From LMUY01 sp964244585 (GTDB lineage: Bacteria; Pseudomonadota; Alphaproteobacteria; Acetobacterales; Acetobacteraceae): DNA of 64,000 nt. Location: positions 62,001 to 126,000 of the forward strand of contig CAXTJM010000009.1 of the NCBI GenBank assembly GCA_964244585.1. Reading direction: 5' to 3'. Each line of letters begins with the position of its first letter. Positions within the stretch are counted from its first letter, which is position 1. Both the position numbers and the translations under genes were made by a program. The notes beneath the pieces are model-generated. The model was not told where the DNA came from. It ran no database searches and worked only from the letters and a program-made list of their open reading frames with translations. This document shows, piece after piece, positions 34,219-42,619 of the stretch.

Positions 34219-37074
34219 TCAGCAAGCGTCGCGAATAGCTGCGGCCAGTTGGGTGAGGCCGGCTTGCAGGTCGCCCGTGATGTGCACGCGCAGGGCACGG
34301 CGACCGCGCTCTGCCAGGACGTCGAAATCGCCGCGGGCTTGGGCCGCCTTGACCACGCTGAACGAGTAGCGCTCTCCCGGGACAGGCAGGTCGGCCGCGT
34401 CATCGGCCGTGATCTGGGTGAACACGCCACTGTTTGGCCCACCTTTGTAGGCCTGGCCGGTGGAGTGTAGGAAGCGCGGGCCGAATTCCGCGACAGTCGC
34501 CACCTTCTTGGCATCGCGGATGCCGGTACGAAGGTCCTGCAACAAGGCGATATGCTCCGGGGTCCGTTCGATATAGGCGAGCAACGCCGCATAGTCGCCG
34601 GCCGCGAGCCGAGCCAGATGCGCCTTCATCACCGCGGCCAACGTGTTGCCGGCCCGGCCGAGTTCGGCGGCATTCTTGCCGTCGCTGAACAGCTTGATGC
34701 CCCCGTCGGTCAGGAACGGAGTCTCATCCGGCAGCGTCCCGCTTTCGCTGTAGGCGCTCGTCAGCTTCTTGGTCTCGACCTTGCTTGCCTCGACATCCGG
34801 CTGGTTGAACGCGTCGATGCCAATGATCGAGCCTGCGACAGCCGTGGCAAACTCCCACAGGAAGAACATCTGTCCGAGCTGTAGCGTGTTGGCCAACTCG
34901 ACCCGGACCACCGGTCGGCCGGCTTTGGCCAGCGCCTCGATCGCCGCATCCTGTGCCGGATCGGGCGCATCGCGCAGGCGGAGATAGGCGAAGACGCGGT
35001 CAGTCCCATAATGCGAGGCGTCTGCCAACGGCTCGCTGTCCACGGGAACGATCCCGAGGCCTTGCTTGCCGGTACTTTCCGCCAGTAATTGCTCCAGCCA
35101 CGCACCTGCATCCGCGATGCCAGGGGATGCAGCGATGGTGACCTTGTCGCGTCCGGTGGTCGCGCCGATGCCCAGGACGGTGCCAAGCTGGACGCCGGGG
35201 TTTTGCAACGGGGGAGTCCCGGCGGCGCAGGCCCGGACCATGAGGGCGGCTGAATTCAGGTACTGCTCCAGGTCCAGCCCCATGGCGGCCGCGGGCACCA
35301 TGCCGAAATTCGACAGCACGGAGTATCGGCCACCGATCCTCGGATCACCGTAGAAGATGTGCCGGAAGCCGTCCTTCTCCGCCACCTGCTGCATGTGGGA
35401 ATGCGGGTCGGTGATGGCGACGAAATGCTGGCCGGCCTTCGCGGCACCGACGGCCTTCTGCATGGCATCGAAGAAGTAGGCCTTCAGGATGTTCGGCTCC
35501 AGCGTACCGCCGGACTTGCTGGAGACGATCACCAACGTCGTGGCCAGCGTTACCTTCTTCTCGAAGCTGGCAATCTGCTGGGGGTCGGTGCTGTCCAGCA
35601 CGTGCAGGGCCGGGAAGCCGCCACGCTTGCCGAACGTCTCCCCCAGCACCTCGGGCCCGAGGCTGGAGCCACCCATGCCCAACAACAATACGTCGGTGAA
35701 GCCGGCCGCCTTCACCTCGTCCTGGAAGGCTTGAAGCTGCTTGAGGTCGGCTGTGCGGTCGGCCACGATGTCCAGCCACGCCAGCCACTTGCCTTCGTCG
35801 TCCCCGGTCCATAGTGAAGCGTCGCGCGCCCAAAGCTGCCGGAGCTTGCCGGCTTCACGCCATGCATCCAGGCTCGCTTCCACCGGCTTGCCCATGGCTT
35901 CGGGCAAGGTGGACGATACCGTGACTAGCGTGTCGCCGAGCATCGCATTGCGCTTGGCGGCCACGGCGCCCAGTAGGTCGTCAGCCGCCTTGGCGAATTG
36001 CTTGACGCCGTCCTCGACCAGGTCGTGCGTCACCTTGCCAAGATCGAGGCCGAGCCGCTCGGCGGTGGCCAGGATCTCCTTGGCGTCTGCCACGCCCTCG
36101 GTCAGGGCTTTCTTCGCGTGGCCATGGTCCCGGAACGCATCCATCGTCGCAGGTGGCATCGTGTTGACCGTCTCGCGGCCGACAAGCTCCTCGACATACA
36201 GGACGTCGCTGTACGCCTTGTCCTTGGTGCCCGTGCTGGCCCAGAGCAGGCGCTGCGGCATGGCCCCGGCCGCAGCGAGCGGCTTCCACCGCTCGCTGCC
36301 GGTCAATGAAAGGTAGTGCTGATAGGCTATCTTGGCGTTGGCAATGGCCACTTTGCCGCGCAGCCGCTTCAGGTCGGCGACGTCAGACCCCCCGGCAGCC
36401 AGATTCTTGTCGATCTGCTTGTCGATCACGCCGTCGATGCGGCTGACGAAGAAGGACGCCACGCTCGCGACATGACTCACATCTCCGCCGCGCGACTTGT
36501 AGTCTTCCAATCCGGCGATGAACGCCTCTGCCACGTCCTTGTAGGCCTGCTGACTGAACAACAGGGTGACGTTGATGTTCATGCCCTCGGAGATGAGAGT
36601 TTTGATGGCGGGGGTGCCTTCGGCAGTGCCGGGCACCTTCACCATCAGATTGTCCCGGTCGACCAGTTTCCACAGACGCCGAGCCTCGGCGACCGTCTCC
36701 TCCGTTCGCAAGGCCAAATAGGGCGATACCTCCAAGGAGACATAACCATCCATCCGCTTGCTCGCCTGATATACGGGCAGCAGCAGGTCAGCGGCTTTCT
36801 GGATGTCTTGGATCGCAAGCGTCTCGTAGATGCTTTGCGCGTCAATATCGCCCTTGGCCGCCAGTTCTTTGAATCCGGCATCGTAGTTCGTGCCGTGGCC
36901 CATCGCCTTCTCGAAGATGGACGGGTTGGAGGTCATCCCCTTCACCCCGTCGCGGTCGATAAGGGTCTGCAACCCGTCGGCCAGAAATTTTCGTTCGATG
37001 AAGTCGAGCCAGGGCGACTGCCCGAGGTCCTCGAGCGATTTGAGCGGGTTCGCGGCCTGTGTCTGCATGTCCAT
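34219..37074 (-). CDS. Bifunctional transaldolase / glucose-6-phosphate isomerase fusion
   Basis: A 951-residue fusion. Residues about 1-375 are transaldolase (SLEDLGQSPWLDFIERKFLA, GMTSNPSIFEKAM, FFVSRIDGVIDKQID, and the lysine-bearing GKVAIANAKIAYQHY). From about residue 400 the product is glucose-6-phosphate isomerase (LLLGMGGSSLGPEVLGETFG, VIVSSKSGGTLEPNILKAYF, GGRYSVLSNFGMVPAAAMGL, and the C-terminal HSTGQAYKGGPNSG). Such fusions occur in acetic acid bacteria and some other lineages, and let one polypeptide handle two sugar-phosphate steps. It lies ten bases after tkt and 38 bases before gnd. Confidence 0.96.
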   Translation of the reverse strand: MDMQTQAANPLKSLEDLGQSPWLDFIERKFLADGLQTLIDRDGVKGMTSNPSIFEKAMGHGTNYDAGFKELAAKGDIDAQSIYETLAIQDIQKAADLLLPVYQASKRMDGYVSLEVSPYLALRTEETVAEARRLWKLVDRDNLMVKVPGTAEGTPAIKTLISEGMNINVTLLFSQQAYKDVAEAFIAGLEDYKSRGGDVSHVASVASFFVSRIDGVIDKQIDKNLAAGGSDVADLKRLRGKVAIANAKIAYQHYLSLTGSERWKPLAAAGAMPQRLLWASTGTKDKAYSDVLYVEELVGRETVNTMPPATMDAFRDHGHAKKALTEGVADAKEILATAERLGLDLGKVTHDLVEDGVKQFAKAADDLLGAVAAKRNAMLGDTLVTVSSTLPEAMGKPVEASLDAWREAGKLRQLWARDASLWTGDDEGKWLAWLDIVADRTADLKQLQAFQDEVKAAGFTDVLLLGMGGSSLGPEVLGETFGKRGGFPALHVLDSTDPQQIASFEKKVTLATTLVIVSSKSGGTLEPNILKAYFFDAMQKAVGAAKAGQHFVAITDPHSHMQQVAEKDGFRHIFYGDPRIGGRYSVLSNFGMVPAAAMGLDLEQYLNSAALMVRACAAGTPPLQNPGVQLGTVLGIGATTGRDKVTIAASPGIADAGAWLEQLLAESTGKQGLGIVPVDSEPLADASHYGTDRVFAYLRLRDAPDPAQDAAIEALAKAGRPVVRVELANTLQLGQMFFLWEFATAVAGSIIGIDAFNQPDVEASKVETKKLTSAYSESGTLPDETPFLTDGGIKLFSDGKNAAELGRAGNTLAAVMKAHLARLAAGDYAALLAYIERTPEHIALLQDLRTGIRDAKKVATVAEFGPRFLHSTGQAYKGGPNSGVFTQITADDAADLPVPGERYSFSVVKAAQARGDFDVLAERGRRALRVHITGDLQAGLTQLAAAIRDAC

Positions 37075-37084
37075 CGTCGCTCTC

Positions 37085-39175
37085 CTAGCTCGCCCGACCG
37101 GCCTGCTTGCGGGCCTCGGTCAGAACCGCCTCAGGCGTGAAGCCGAATTTCGTCTGCAATGCCGCCAGCGGGGCGGACTCACCGAAACTATGCATGCCGA
37201 TCATGGCACCGCCCGGGCCGATATACCGATCCCACCCGATCGTGGCAGCCTGCTCGATGGCCACCCGGCCCTTGACGGCGGGGGGAAGCACCTCGTCCCG
37301 ATAGGCTTGGTCCTGGGCCTCGAACAGCTCCCATGACGGCATCGACACAACACGCGCCTTGATGCCATCGGCGGTCAATGACTCGTAAGCTCCCATGCAT
37401 AGCGCCAGTTCAGACCCGGTTCCCATCAGGATTACTGCGGGCACTCCTTCGCAATCCGCGACCACGTAGGCACCCTTGGCAACGCCCGCCGCCGACGAGT
37501 ACTTGCTCCGGTCGATGGTCGGCAGGGCCTGCCGGCTCAAGATCAGGGATGCCGGACGATCGTGGAGCTGCATCACCACCCGCCAGGCCTCGGCGACTTC
37601 ATTGGCATCGGCTGGCCGCAGCACCACCATTCCGGGGATCGCTCGTAGCGCCACCAATTGTTCGATTGGCTGATGCGTTGGGCCGTCTTCTCCAACGCCG
37701 ATGCTATCGTGGGTGAAGATGTAAATGACCGGCAACTCCATAATGGCGGAGAGCCGGATCGGGGCCTTCATGTAGTCGGAGAATATCAGGAATCCGCTGC
37801 CGTACGACCTCAGGCCGGACAACGCCATGCCGTTGACGACGGAGCCCATCGCGTGCTCCCGAATGCCGAAATGAAGGTTTCGGCCGCCGTAATTGTCCGC
37901 CTCGAACGATCCCGCCCCGTCGAAGGTCAGGTTCGACTTGGTCGACGGCGCCAGGTCGGCCGCGCCGCCGATCAACCATGGAACCTGTTTGGCGATCGCG
38001 TTCAACACCTTCTGCGAAGAGTCGCGGGAGGCGACGCCTTTTGCATCCGTCGGGAATACCGGGATGCCGCTGTCCCATCCGTCCGGCAATTGATGCCGGT
38101 CGATCATCTCGATTTCAGCGGCTAACTCCGGATAGCTCTGCCGATAGCGGGTGAGCAGCTCCATCCATGTCTTGCGCGCCTTTTCGCCGCGGGCGCCCAT
38201 GACCTCGGCAAACCGTTGGTGCACCCCGTCTGGCACCAGGAATTGCGCATCCTCTGGCCAGCCGTAGGAGTGCTTGGCGCCCTTGATCTCCTCGTCGCCA
38301 AGGGGTTCCCCATGAGCCTCGCGCGTTCCGGCCTTCTTGGGGGCGCCGTAGCCGATGATGCTGTGCACCACGATGATGGTAGGGCCGGTCGTCACCGCCT
38401 TGGCGTCGTCCAGGGCCTGCGCCACGGCTGCCGTGTCGTTGGCGTCCGCCACGTGGATCACATGCCATCCCATGGCGCCCAGCCGCGCGCCCACGTCATC
38501 GCCAAACGCCAGGTTCGTGGCGCCCTCGATGGTGATATGATTGCTGTCATAGATCCAGGTGAGGTTGCCGAGCTTGAGATGCCCCGCGAGCGAGGCAGCC
38601 TCGTTCGACACGCCCTCCATCATGCAGCCGTCGCCACACAAGGCGTAGACGTGGTAGTCATACAGGTCGAAGCCGGGCCTGTTGTAGCGTTGCGCCATGT
38701 AGCGCTGCGCCATTGCCATGCCGACGCTGTTGGACACGCCCTGCGCCAGCGGCCCCGTGGTCGTCTCCACGCCGGAGGTGAGCCGGTATTCCGGATGGCC
38801 CGGCGTGACCGACGATAGCTGCCGGAACTGCTTGATATCGTCCAACGTGACCGCATACGGCCCCTTGTCCGCATGCTCGGGATCCGAGGCGACCTGTGCC
38901 AGGTGTAGCAGCGCGTAGAGCAGCATGGAGGCGTGCCCGACCGACAACACGAACCGGTCGCGATTAGGCCAATGCGGATCCGCCGGGTCGTAGCGCAGCG
39001 CATGCTGCCAAAGCGTGTAGCCGACCGGTGCCATGCCCATCGGCGTGCCGGGATGGCCCGATTTCGCCTTCTGCACGGCATCCATGGCCAGGGTCCGGAT
39101 CGTGTTGATCGCCACCTGATCGATGTCGCCACGCGGAACCTGACCGGTGGACTGCACTGATACCGGCTGATCCAT
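37085..39175 (-). CDS. tkt: Transketolase
   Basis: Transketolase transfers two-carbon units between sugar phosphates with thiamine diphosphate. The 696-residue protein shows INTIRTLAMDAVQKAKSGHPGTPMG, the ThDP/Mg motif GDGCMMEGVSNEAASLAGHL, HSIIGYGAP, and HDSIGVGEDGPTHQPIEQL with the catalytic His. ATG 39175 gives the normal N-terminus; a frame extends upstream to 39259 without support. It is the first gene of the leftward pentose-phosphate operon and is divergent from the kinase gene at 39380 across 204 bases. Confidence 0.97.
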   Translation of the reverse strand: MDQPVSVQSTGQVPRGDIDQVAINTIRTLAMDAVQKAKSGHPGTPMGMAPVGYTLWQHALRYDPADPHWPNRDRFVLSVGHASMLLYALLHLAQVASDPEHADKGPYAVTLDDIKQFRQLSSVTPGHPEYRLTSGVETTTGPLAQGVSNSVGMAMAQRYMAQRYNRPGFDLYDYHVYALCGDGCMMEGVSNEAASLAGHLKLGNLTWIYDSNHITIEGATNLAFGDDVGARLGAMGWHVIHVADANDTAAVAQALDDAKAVTTGPTIIVVHSIIGYGAPKKAGTREAHGEPLGDEEIKGAKHSYGWPEDAQFLVPDGVHQRFAEVMGARGEKARKTWMELLTRYRQSYPELAAEIEMIDRHQLPDGWDSGIPVFPTDAKGVASRDSSQKVLNAIAKQVPWLIGGAADLAPSTKSNLTFDGAGSFEADNYGGRNLHFGIREHAMGSVVNGMALSGLRSYGSGFLIFSDYMKAPIRLSAIMELPVIYIFTHDSIGVGEDGPTHQPIEQLVALRAIPGMVVLRPADANEVAEAWRVVMQLHDRPASLILSRQALPTIDRSKYSSAAGVAKGAYVVADCEGVPAVILMGTGSELALCMGAYESLTADGIKARVVSMPSWELFEAQDQAYRDEVLPPAVKGRVAIEQAATIGWDRYIGPGGAMIGMHSFGESAPLAALQTKFGFTPEAVLTEARKQAGRAS

Positions 39176-39379
39176 CGCATGTTCCCCATATTGTCCAGGC
39201 ACGTCGCGCATGACCCACGCCATACGCCGCACCAACCGGAGTGTCCCCGATCGACGCAATTACGCCAATGCACCCTTGACACGGATCGGCGTGTGACGGT
39301 TCCGTGGCTTCACGAGTTCGTGAACAATAGGAAGAATGCCTCGGCTGACGAGTGCGCACACAGCCTGCATAAGCAGATC

Positions 39380-40879
39380 ATGGTGTCAGGTCCACAGCTC
39401 CCGCGAAGCACTGCCCACGCGCTGGGTCGTTCGGGCCTGCTTGCGTTGCTGGCTGCCCTCGTCCTGCTCGTCACGATCGCGGGTGCTTCGGTCTGGCAAG
39501 CGAGCCGGAACGCCGAGGCGCTTTCCCGTGCCCGGGCGATGCGGATGCAACGCAACGCCGTGGCGGGTATCATGATGGCTGTAGAAGATGCGGAAACGTC
39601 GCAAAGAGGATTTCTGCTCACCCTCGACCTGGACTACCTGCAACCTTTGGTCAATGCGGAGGCCGTGTTGCCAAGGTTCTTTGCCACTCTGACGGCGTAC
39701 CGTCCCGACGATGCACGGATGCCGGCGTTCCGGCAGGTGGTGGACCAGAAGATCGCGGAGCTTCGGCAGACTGTCTCGCTTGCCCAATCCGGCGACATGG
39801 CTGGCGCGCTAGCCGTGGTGCGAACCAATGCCGGGCGCCGGCTTATGATCACGATCCGCCAAGCCGTCGCCGACCGCCAACGCGAACTGGATGCGAGCCT
39901 GCTCGCCCAGGTTGCCGTGATGACGCAAGGCAGCCGCTTGCTCGTCGCCATCGACATTGCCGGACTGGTCATGGTGCTGGCCCTGGTCGGCCTGATCGCC
40001 CTGGGGCTGCGCGGCTACGTCGGCACGCTGCGCGAAGCGCAGGCGGCGACGGTCGCGGCAAACGACACCTTGTATCGAAGCAACCAGCGATTGGACGAGA
40101 CGGTCCGCCTTCGCACCGCGGACCTGACCGCCGCCAACGAGGAAATCCAGCGCTTCGCCTACATCGTGTCGCACGACCTGCGGGCTCCCCTGGTCAATAT
40201 CATGGGGTTCACCAGTGAATTGGAGCAGGCTGCCGGCACCGTGGCCCGGCATGTCGCCCTTGCCACGGATTCAGCGGAGCTGAAGGAGGCCGTTCAGGAC
40301 GACATACCGGAAGCGTTGCGTTTCATCAAAAGCTCCACCAGCAAGATGGACCGGTTGATCAATGCGATCCTGAAATTGTCGCGCGAAGGACGGCGGATCC
40401 TGGCGCCCGAGCGATTGGACATGGCAGCCATGCTGGCGGCCATGTCGGAGAGCATGCAGCACCAGGTCACCCAGAAGGGCGCCGTCATCGAGATCGGCAG
40501 CATGCCCGACCTCGTCGCGGACCGCCTGGCTGTGGACCAGGTATTTACCAATGTCATCGACAATGCCGTGAAATACCTGAAGCTGGGTCGGCCAGGACGC
40601 ATCCGAGTGAACGGCCGGATGGAGGGTGCGATGACGCGGTATGAAATCGCCGATAACGGCCGCGGCATCGCCGAGCGGGATTACGAGCGTGTGTTCGAAT
40701 TGTTCCGCCGCGCAGGCGACCAGTCCACCCCTGGCGAGGGTATCGGGTTGGCCCATGTCCGCGCGCTGGTGCGGCGCCTGGGCGGTACGATACAATGCAC
40801 GTCCGAACTGGATGTTGGCACGACCTTCACGATCCGCTTGCCCGCGGTCGCTCACAGAGCCATGGAGGATGCGGCGTGA
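39380..40879 (+). CDS. Membrane sensor histidine kinase with CHASE3 domain
   Basis: A 499-residue two-component kinase. A membrane segment (about residues 18-40) precedes a CHASE3-type helical sensor ending near residue 190 (AETSQRGFLLTLDLDYLQPL is its hallmark). A second membrane segment (about 193-215), a coiled linker, the HisKA box YIVSHDLRAPLVN with the phospho-His at residue 265, and the HATPase core (IDNAVKYLKLG, EIADNGRGIAERDYERVFELF, GIGLAHVRALVRRLGG) follow. It belongs to the phytochrome-like kinase type with an atypical G1 box. The GTG start of the next receiver overlaps its stop. The ligand is unknown. Confidence 0.92.
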   Translation: MVSGPQLPRSTAHALGRSGLLALLAALVLLVTIAGASVWQASRNAEALSRARAMRMQRNAVAGIMMAVEDAETSQRGFLLTLDLDYLQPLVNAEAVLPRFFATLTAYRPDDARMPAFRQVVDQKIAELRQTVSLAQSGDMAGALAVVRTNAGRRLMITIRQAVADRQRELDASLLAQVAVMTQGSRLLVAIDIAGLVMVLALVGLIALGLRGYVGTLREAQAATVAANDTLYRSNQRLDETVRLRTADLTAANEEIQRFAYIVSHDLRAPLVNIMGFTSELEQAAGTVARHVALATDSAELKEAVQDDIPEALRFIKSSTSKMDRLINAILKLSREGRRILAPERLDMAAMLAAMSESMQHQVTQKGAVIEIGSMPDLVADRLAVDQVFTNVIDNAVKYLKLGRPGRIRVNGRMEGAMTRYEIADNGRGIAERDYERVFELFRRAGDQSTPGEGIGLAHVRALVRRLGGTIQCTSELDVGTTFTIRLPAVAHRAMEDAA

Positions 40880-41316
40880 ACGCGAACCCGGTGACCATCC
40901 TCCTGATCGAGGACGACCCCGGCCATGCCCGGCTGATCGAGAAGAACGTTCGCCGGGCAGGGGTCAGCAACACCATTCTGCCATTCACGGATGGCACGTC
41001 CGCGCTTGAACACCTGTTCGGAAGCGCGCCGGATGGCAGGCGGCATGTCCACCTGCCGATCCTGGTGTTGCTGGACCTGAACCTGCCGGACATGAGCGGC
41101 ACGGACATATTGGCCCGCATCAAGGCTGATGACCTGGTGCGGCGCGCGCCGGTGATCGTGCTGACCACGACGGACGACAAGCTCGAGATCCAGCGCTGCT
41201 ACGACCTGGGCTGCAACGTCTACATCACCAAGCCGGTCGAATACGAGAGCTTTGCCGTGGCCATACGGCAACTCGGATTGTTCCTCGCGGTGATGCAGGT
41301 GCCAGAAGCCGACTGA
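40876..41316 (+). CDS. Single-domain response regulator
   Basis: A 146-residue stand-alone receiver. The acidic pocket is IEDDPGHARL (Asp 13/14), the phospho-acceptor is LLDLNLPDMSG (Asp 67), TTT follows beta-4, and the conserved Lys is in VYITKPVEYESF. There is no output domain, so it acts as a phosphate relay or by protein contact. It resembles the Rcp1-type receivers paired with phytochrome-like kinases. Start GTG overlaps the stop of the upstream kinase (GTGA), so they are a cognate pair. Confidence 0.92.
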   Translation: MNANPVTILLIEDDPGHARLIEKNVRRAGVSNTILPFTDGTSALEHLFGSAPDGRRHVHLPILVLLDLNLPDMSGTDILARIKADDLVRRAPVIVLTTTDDKLEIQRCYDLGCNVYITKPVEYESFAVAIRQLGLFLAVMQVPEAD

Positions 41317-41318
41317 TC

Positions 41319-42365
41319 GTGACCACTCCCATCCGGGTTCTCTATGTCGACGACGATGCTGGCCTCTGCCGGCTGGTAAGCCGCCACTTGTCGCGTGACG
41401 GATTTGCCGTGGAGATCGCCTGCGATGGCGAAGCCGGCCTGGCCCTGGCCCACGCACAGGATTTCGACGTGATCGCGCTGGACCATTTTATGCCGGGCCG
41501 CGACGGCCTGGATGTCCTGGCGGACCTCGTCGCGTTGCCGTCGGCCCCGCCGGTCATCTTCGTCACCGGCGCGGAGGAGCCGCGCATCGCCGTGGCCGCG
41601 CTCAAGGCCGGTGCGGTCGACTACGTGGTCAAGGATGTGCAGGGCACGTTCATGGAGTTCCTGGCCACGTCGATCCGCCAGTCGCAGGAGCAGGTCCGCC
41701 TGCGGCGGGAGCGGGAGGCCGCCTTGCAGGAATTGCAGGAAAGCCGGGATGGGCTGGCAAAACTGGCCGCCCAGCAGGCGCTGCTGCTGCGGGAGGTCAA
41801 CCATCGCATCGCCAACAGCTTGCAGCTCATCTCGTCGCTGATCGAGCTGCAGGCGCGCAAGGTCGCGGACGCGGACGCACGCGAGGCGCTGAAGCGCGCG
41901 GCCGAGCGGGTCGAAGCGGTGATGCTCGTGCACCGCCGGCTCTACACCAGCAACGACGTGGAGTACGTCGCGATGGACCAGTATCTCGAAGGCCTGATCG
42001 ACGAGGTGCGGCGTGCCGTGGCCACGGAAGGGGCCAGCCAGATCGTCCTCGTGGCCGAGCCGATCCGGGTCGAAACGGACAAGGCGGTCTCGATCGGGCT
42101 GATCGTCAACGAACTGGTCACCAACGCGGTGAAGTATGCCTATCCCGGTAGCATCGGGGACATCCGGGTGGGATTCCGTCGCAGCGCGGATGTCGTGCAG
42201 CTGGTGGTGGAGGATGACGGCGTCGGCTATCAGGACGGCGCGCCAGCCAAGGGCAGCGGCCTTGGTAGCATGATCGTCAACGCGATGGCGCGGACCGTGA
42301 AGGCGACCGTGCTGGTCGATCCGGACCATAAAGGCACGCGGGTGGTCCTGAGCCTGGCGGTATAG
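41319..42365 (+). CDS. Receiver-histidine kinase hybrid (HisKA_2 type)
   Basis: A 348-residue soluble protein. The N-terminal receiver has VDDDAG (Asp 11-13), a phospho-acceptor in FDVIALDHFMPG (Asp 55) and VVKDVQG (Lys). After a coiled-coil linker rich in Arg, Glu and Gln lies the HisKA_2 block LLLREVNHRIANSLQLISSL (His 162), then an HATPase core IVNELVTNAVKYAYP and DDGVGYQDGAPAKGSGLGSMI. GTG at 41319 is two bases past the previous stop. No membrane segment. It is likely downstream of the CHASE3 kinase and receiver, forming a relay; its own partner regulator is not in the window. Confidence 0.92.
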   Translation: MTTPIRVLYVDDDAGLCRLVSRHLSRDGFAVEIACDGEAGLALAHAQDFDVIALDHFMPGRDGLDVLADLVALPSAPPVIFVTGAEEPRIAVAALKAGAVDYVVKDVQGTFMEFLATSIRQSQEQVRLRREREAALQELQESRDGLAKLAAQQALLLREVNHRIANSLQLISSLIELQARKVADADAREALKRAAERVEAVMLVHRRLYTSNDVEYVAMDQYLEGLIDEVRRAVATEGASQIVLVAEPIRVETDKAVSIGLIVNELVTNAVKYAYPGSIGDIRVGFRRSADVVQLVVEDDGVGYQDGAPAKGSGLGSMIVNAMARTVKATVLVDPDHKGTRVVLSLAV

Positions 42366-42417
42366 CGGCACTCCATCCATGGAGTGCCGCTGCCGCCCCC
42401 TGCCGGGCCAGTCCGCG

Positions 42418-42558
42418 GTCAGGCGTCGGCGTAGTACCCGGTTGCATACCCACGCGGCCGTAATGGTCGACCGCACGCCTAGCCGCCATGTCCTCATGGG
42501 CCATGTGGTACACGCCGAGATACCAGTTGGCATCCAGGAGTTCGCCCTCGTCGAAGCC
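42418..42558 (-). pseudogene. Inverted fragment of the methyltransferase N-terminal motif
   Basis: Between the kinase and methyltransferase genes (42366-42619, no intact gene) the minus strand reads FDEGELLDANWYLGVYHMAH, then AVDHYGRVGMQPGTTPTPD. This is the same pattern (FDE..WY...Y.......HY...G.....P) as the N-terminus of the adjacent rightward methyltransferase (YPFDEAWYCRTYADVG, EHFCKFGSGERRYP). The frame continues to a stop at 42277, inside the kinase gene, and has no clear start. It therefore looks like a leftover piece of a related gene in opposite orientation. Edges given cover only the recognisable motif. Confidence 0.45.
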
Positions 42559-42619
42559 GAGCGGCGCGGCGGGTGCTGCGTCGGATGCGCGCGGGTTTGG
42601 CGACAGGCCCCCGGCGATA

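Noticed and set aside
39276..39281. Perfect -35 hexamer TTGACA upstream of the kinase gene
   Set aside because: No acceptable -10 lies 15-19 bases downstream, so I do not call a promoter.
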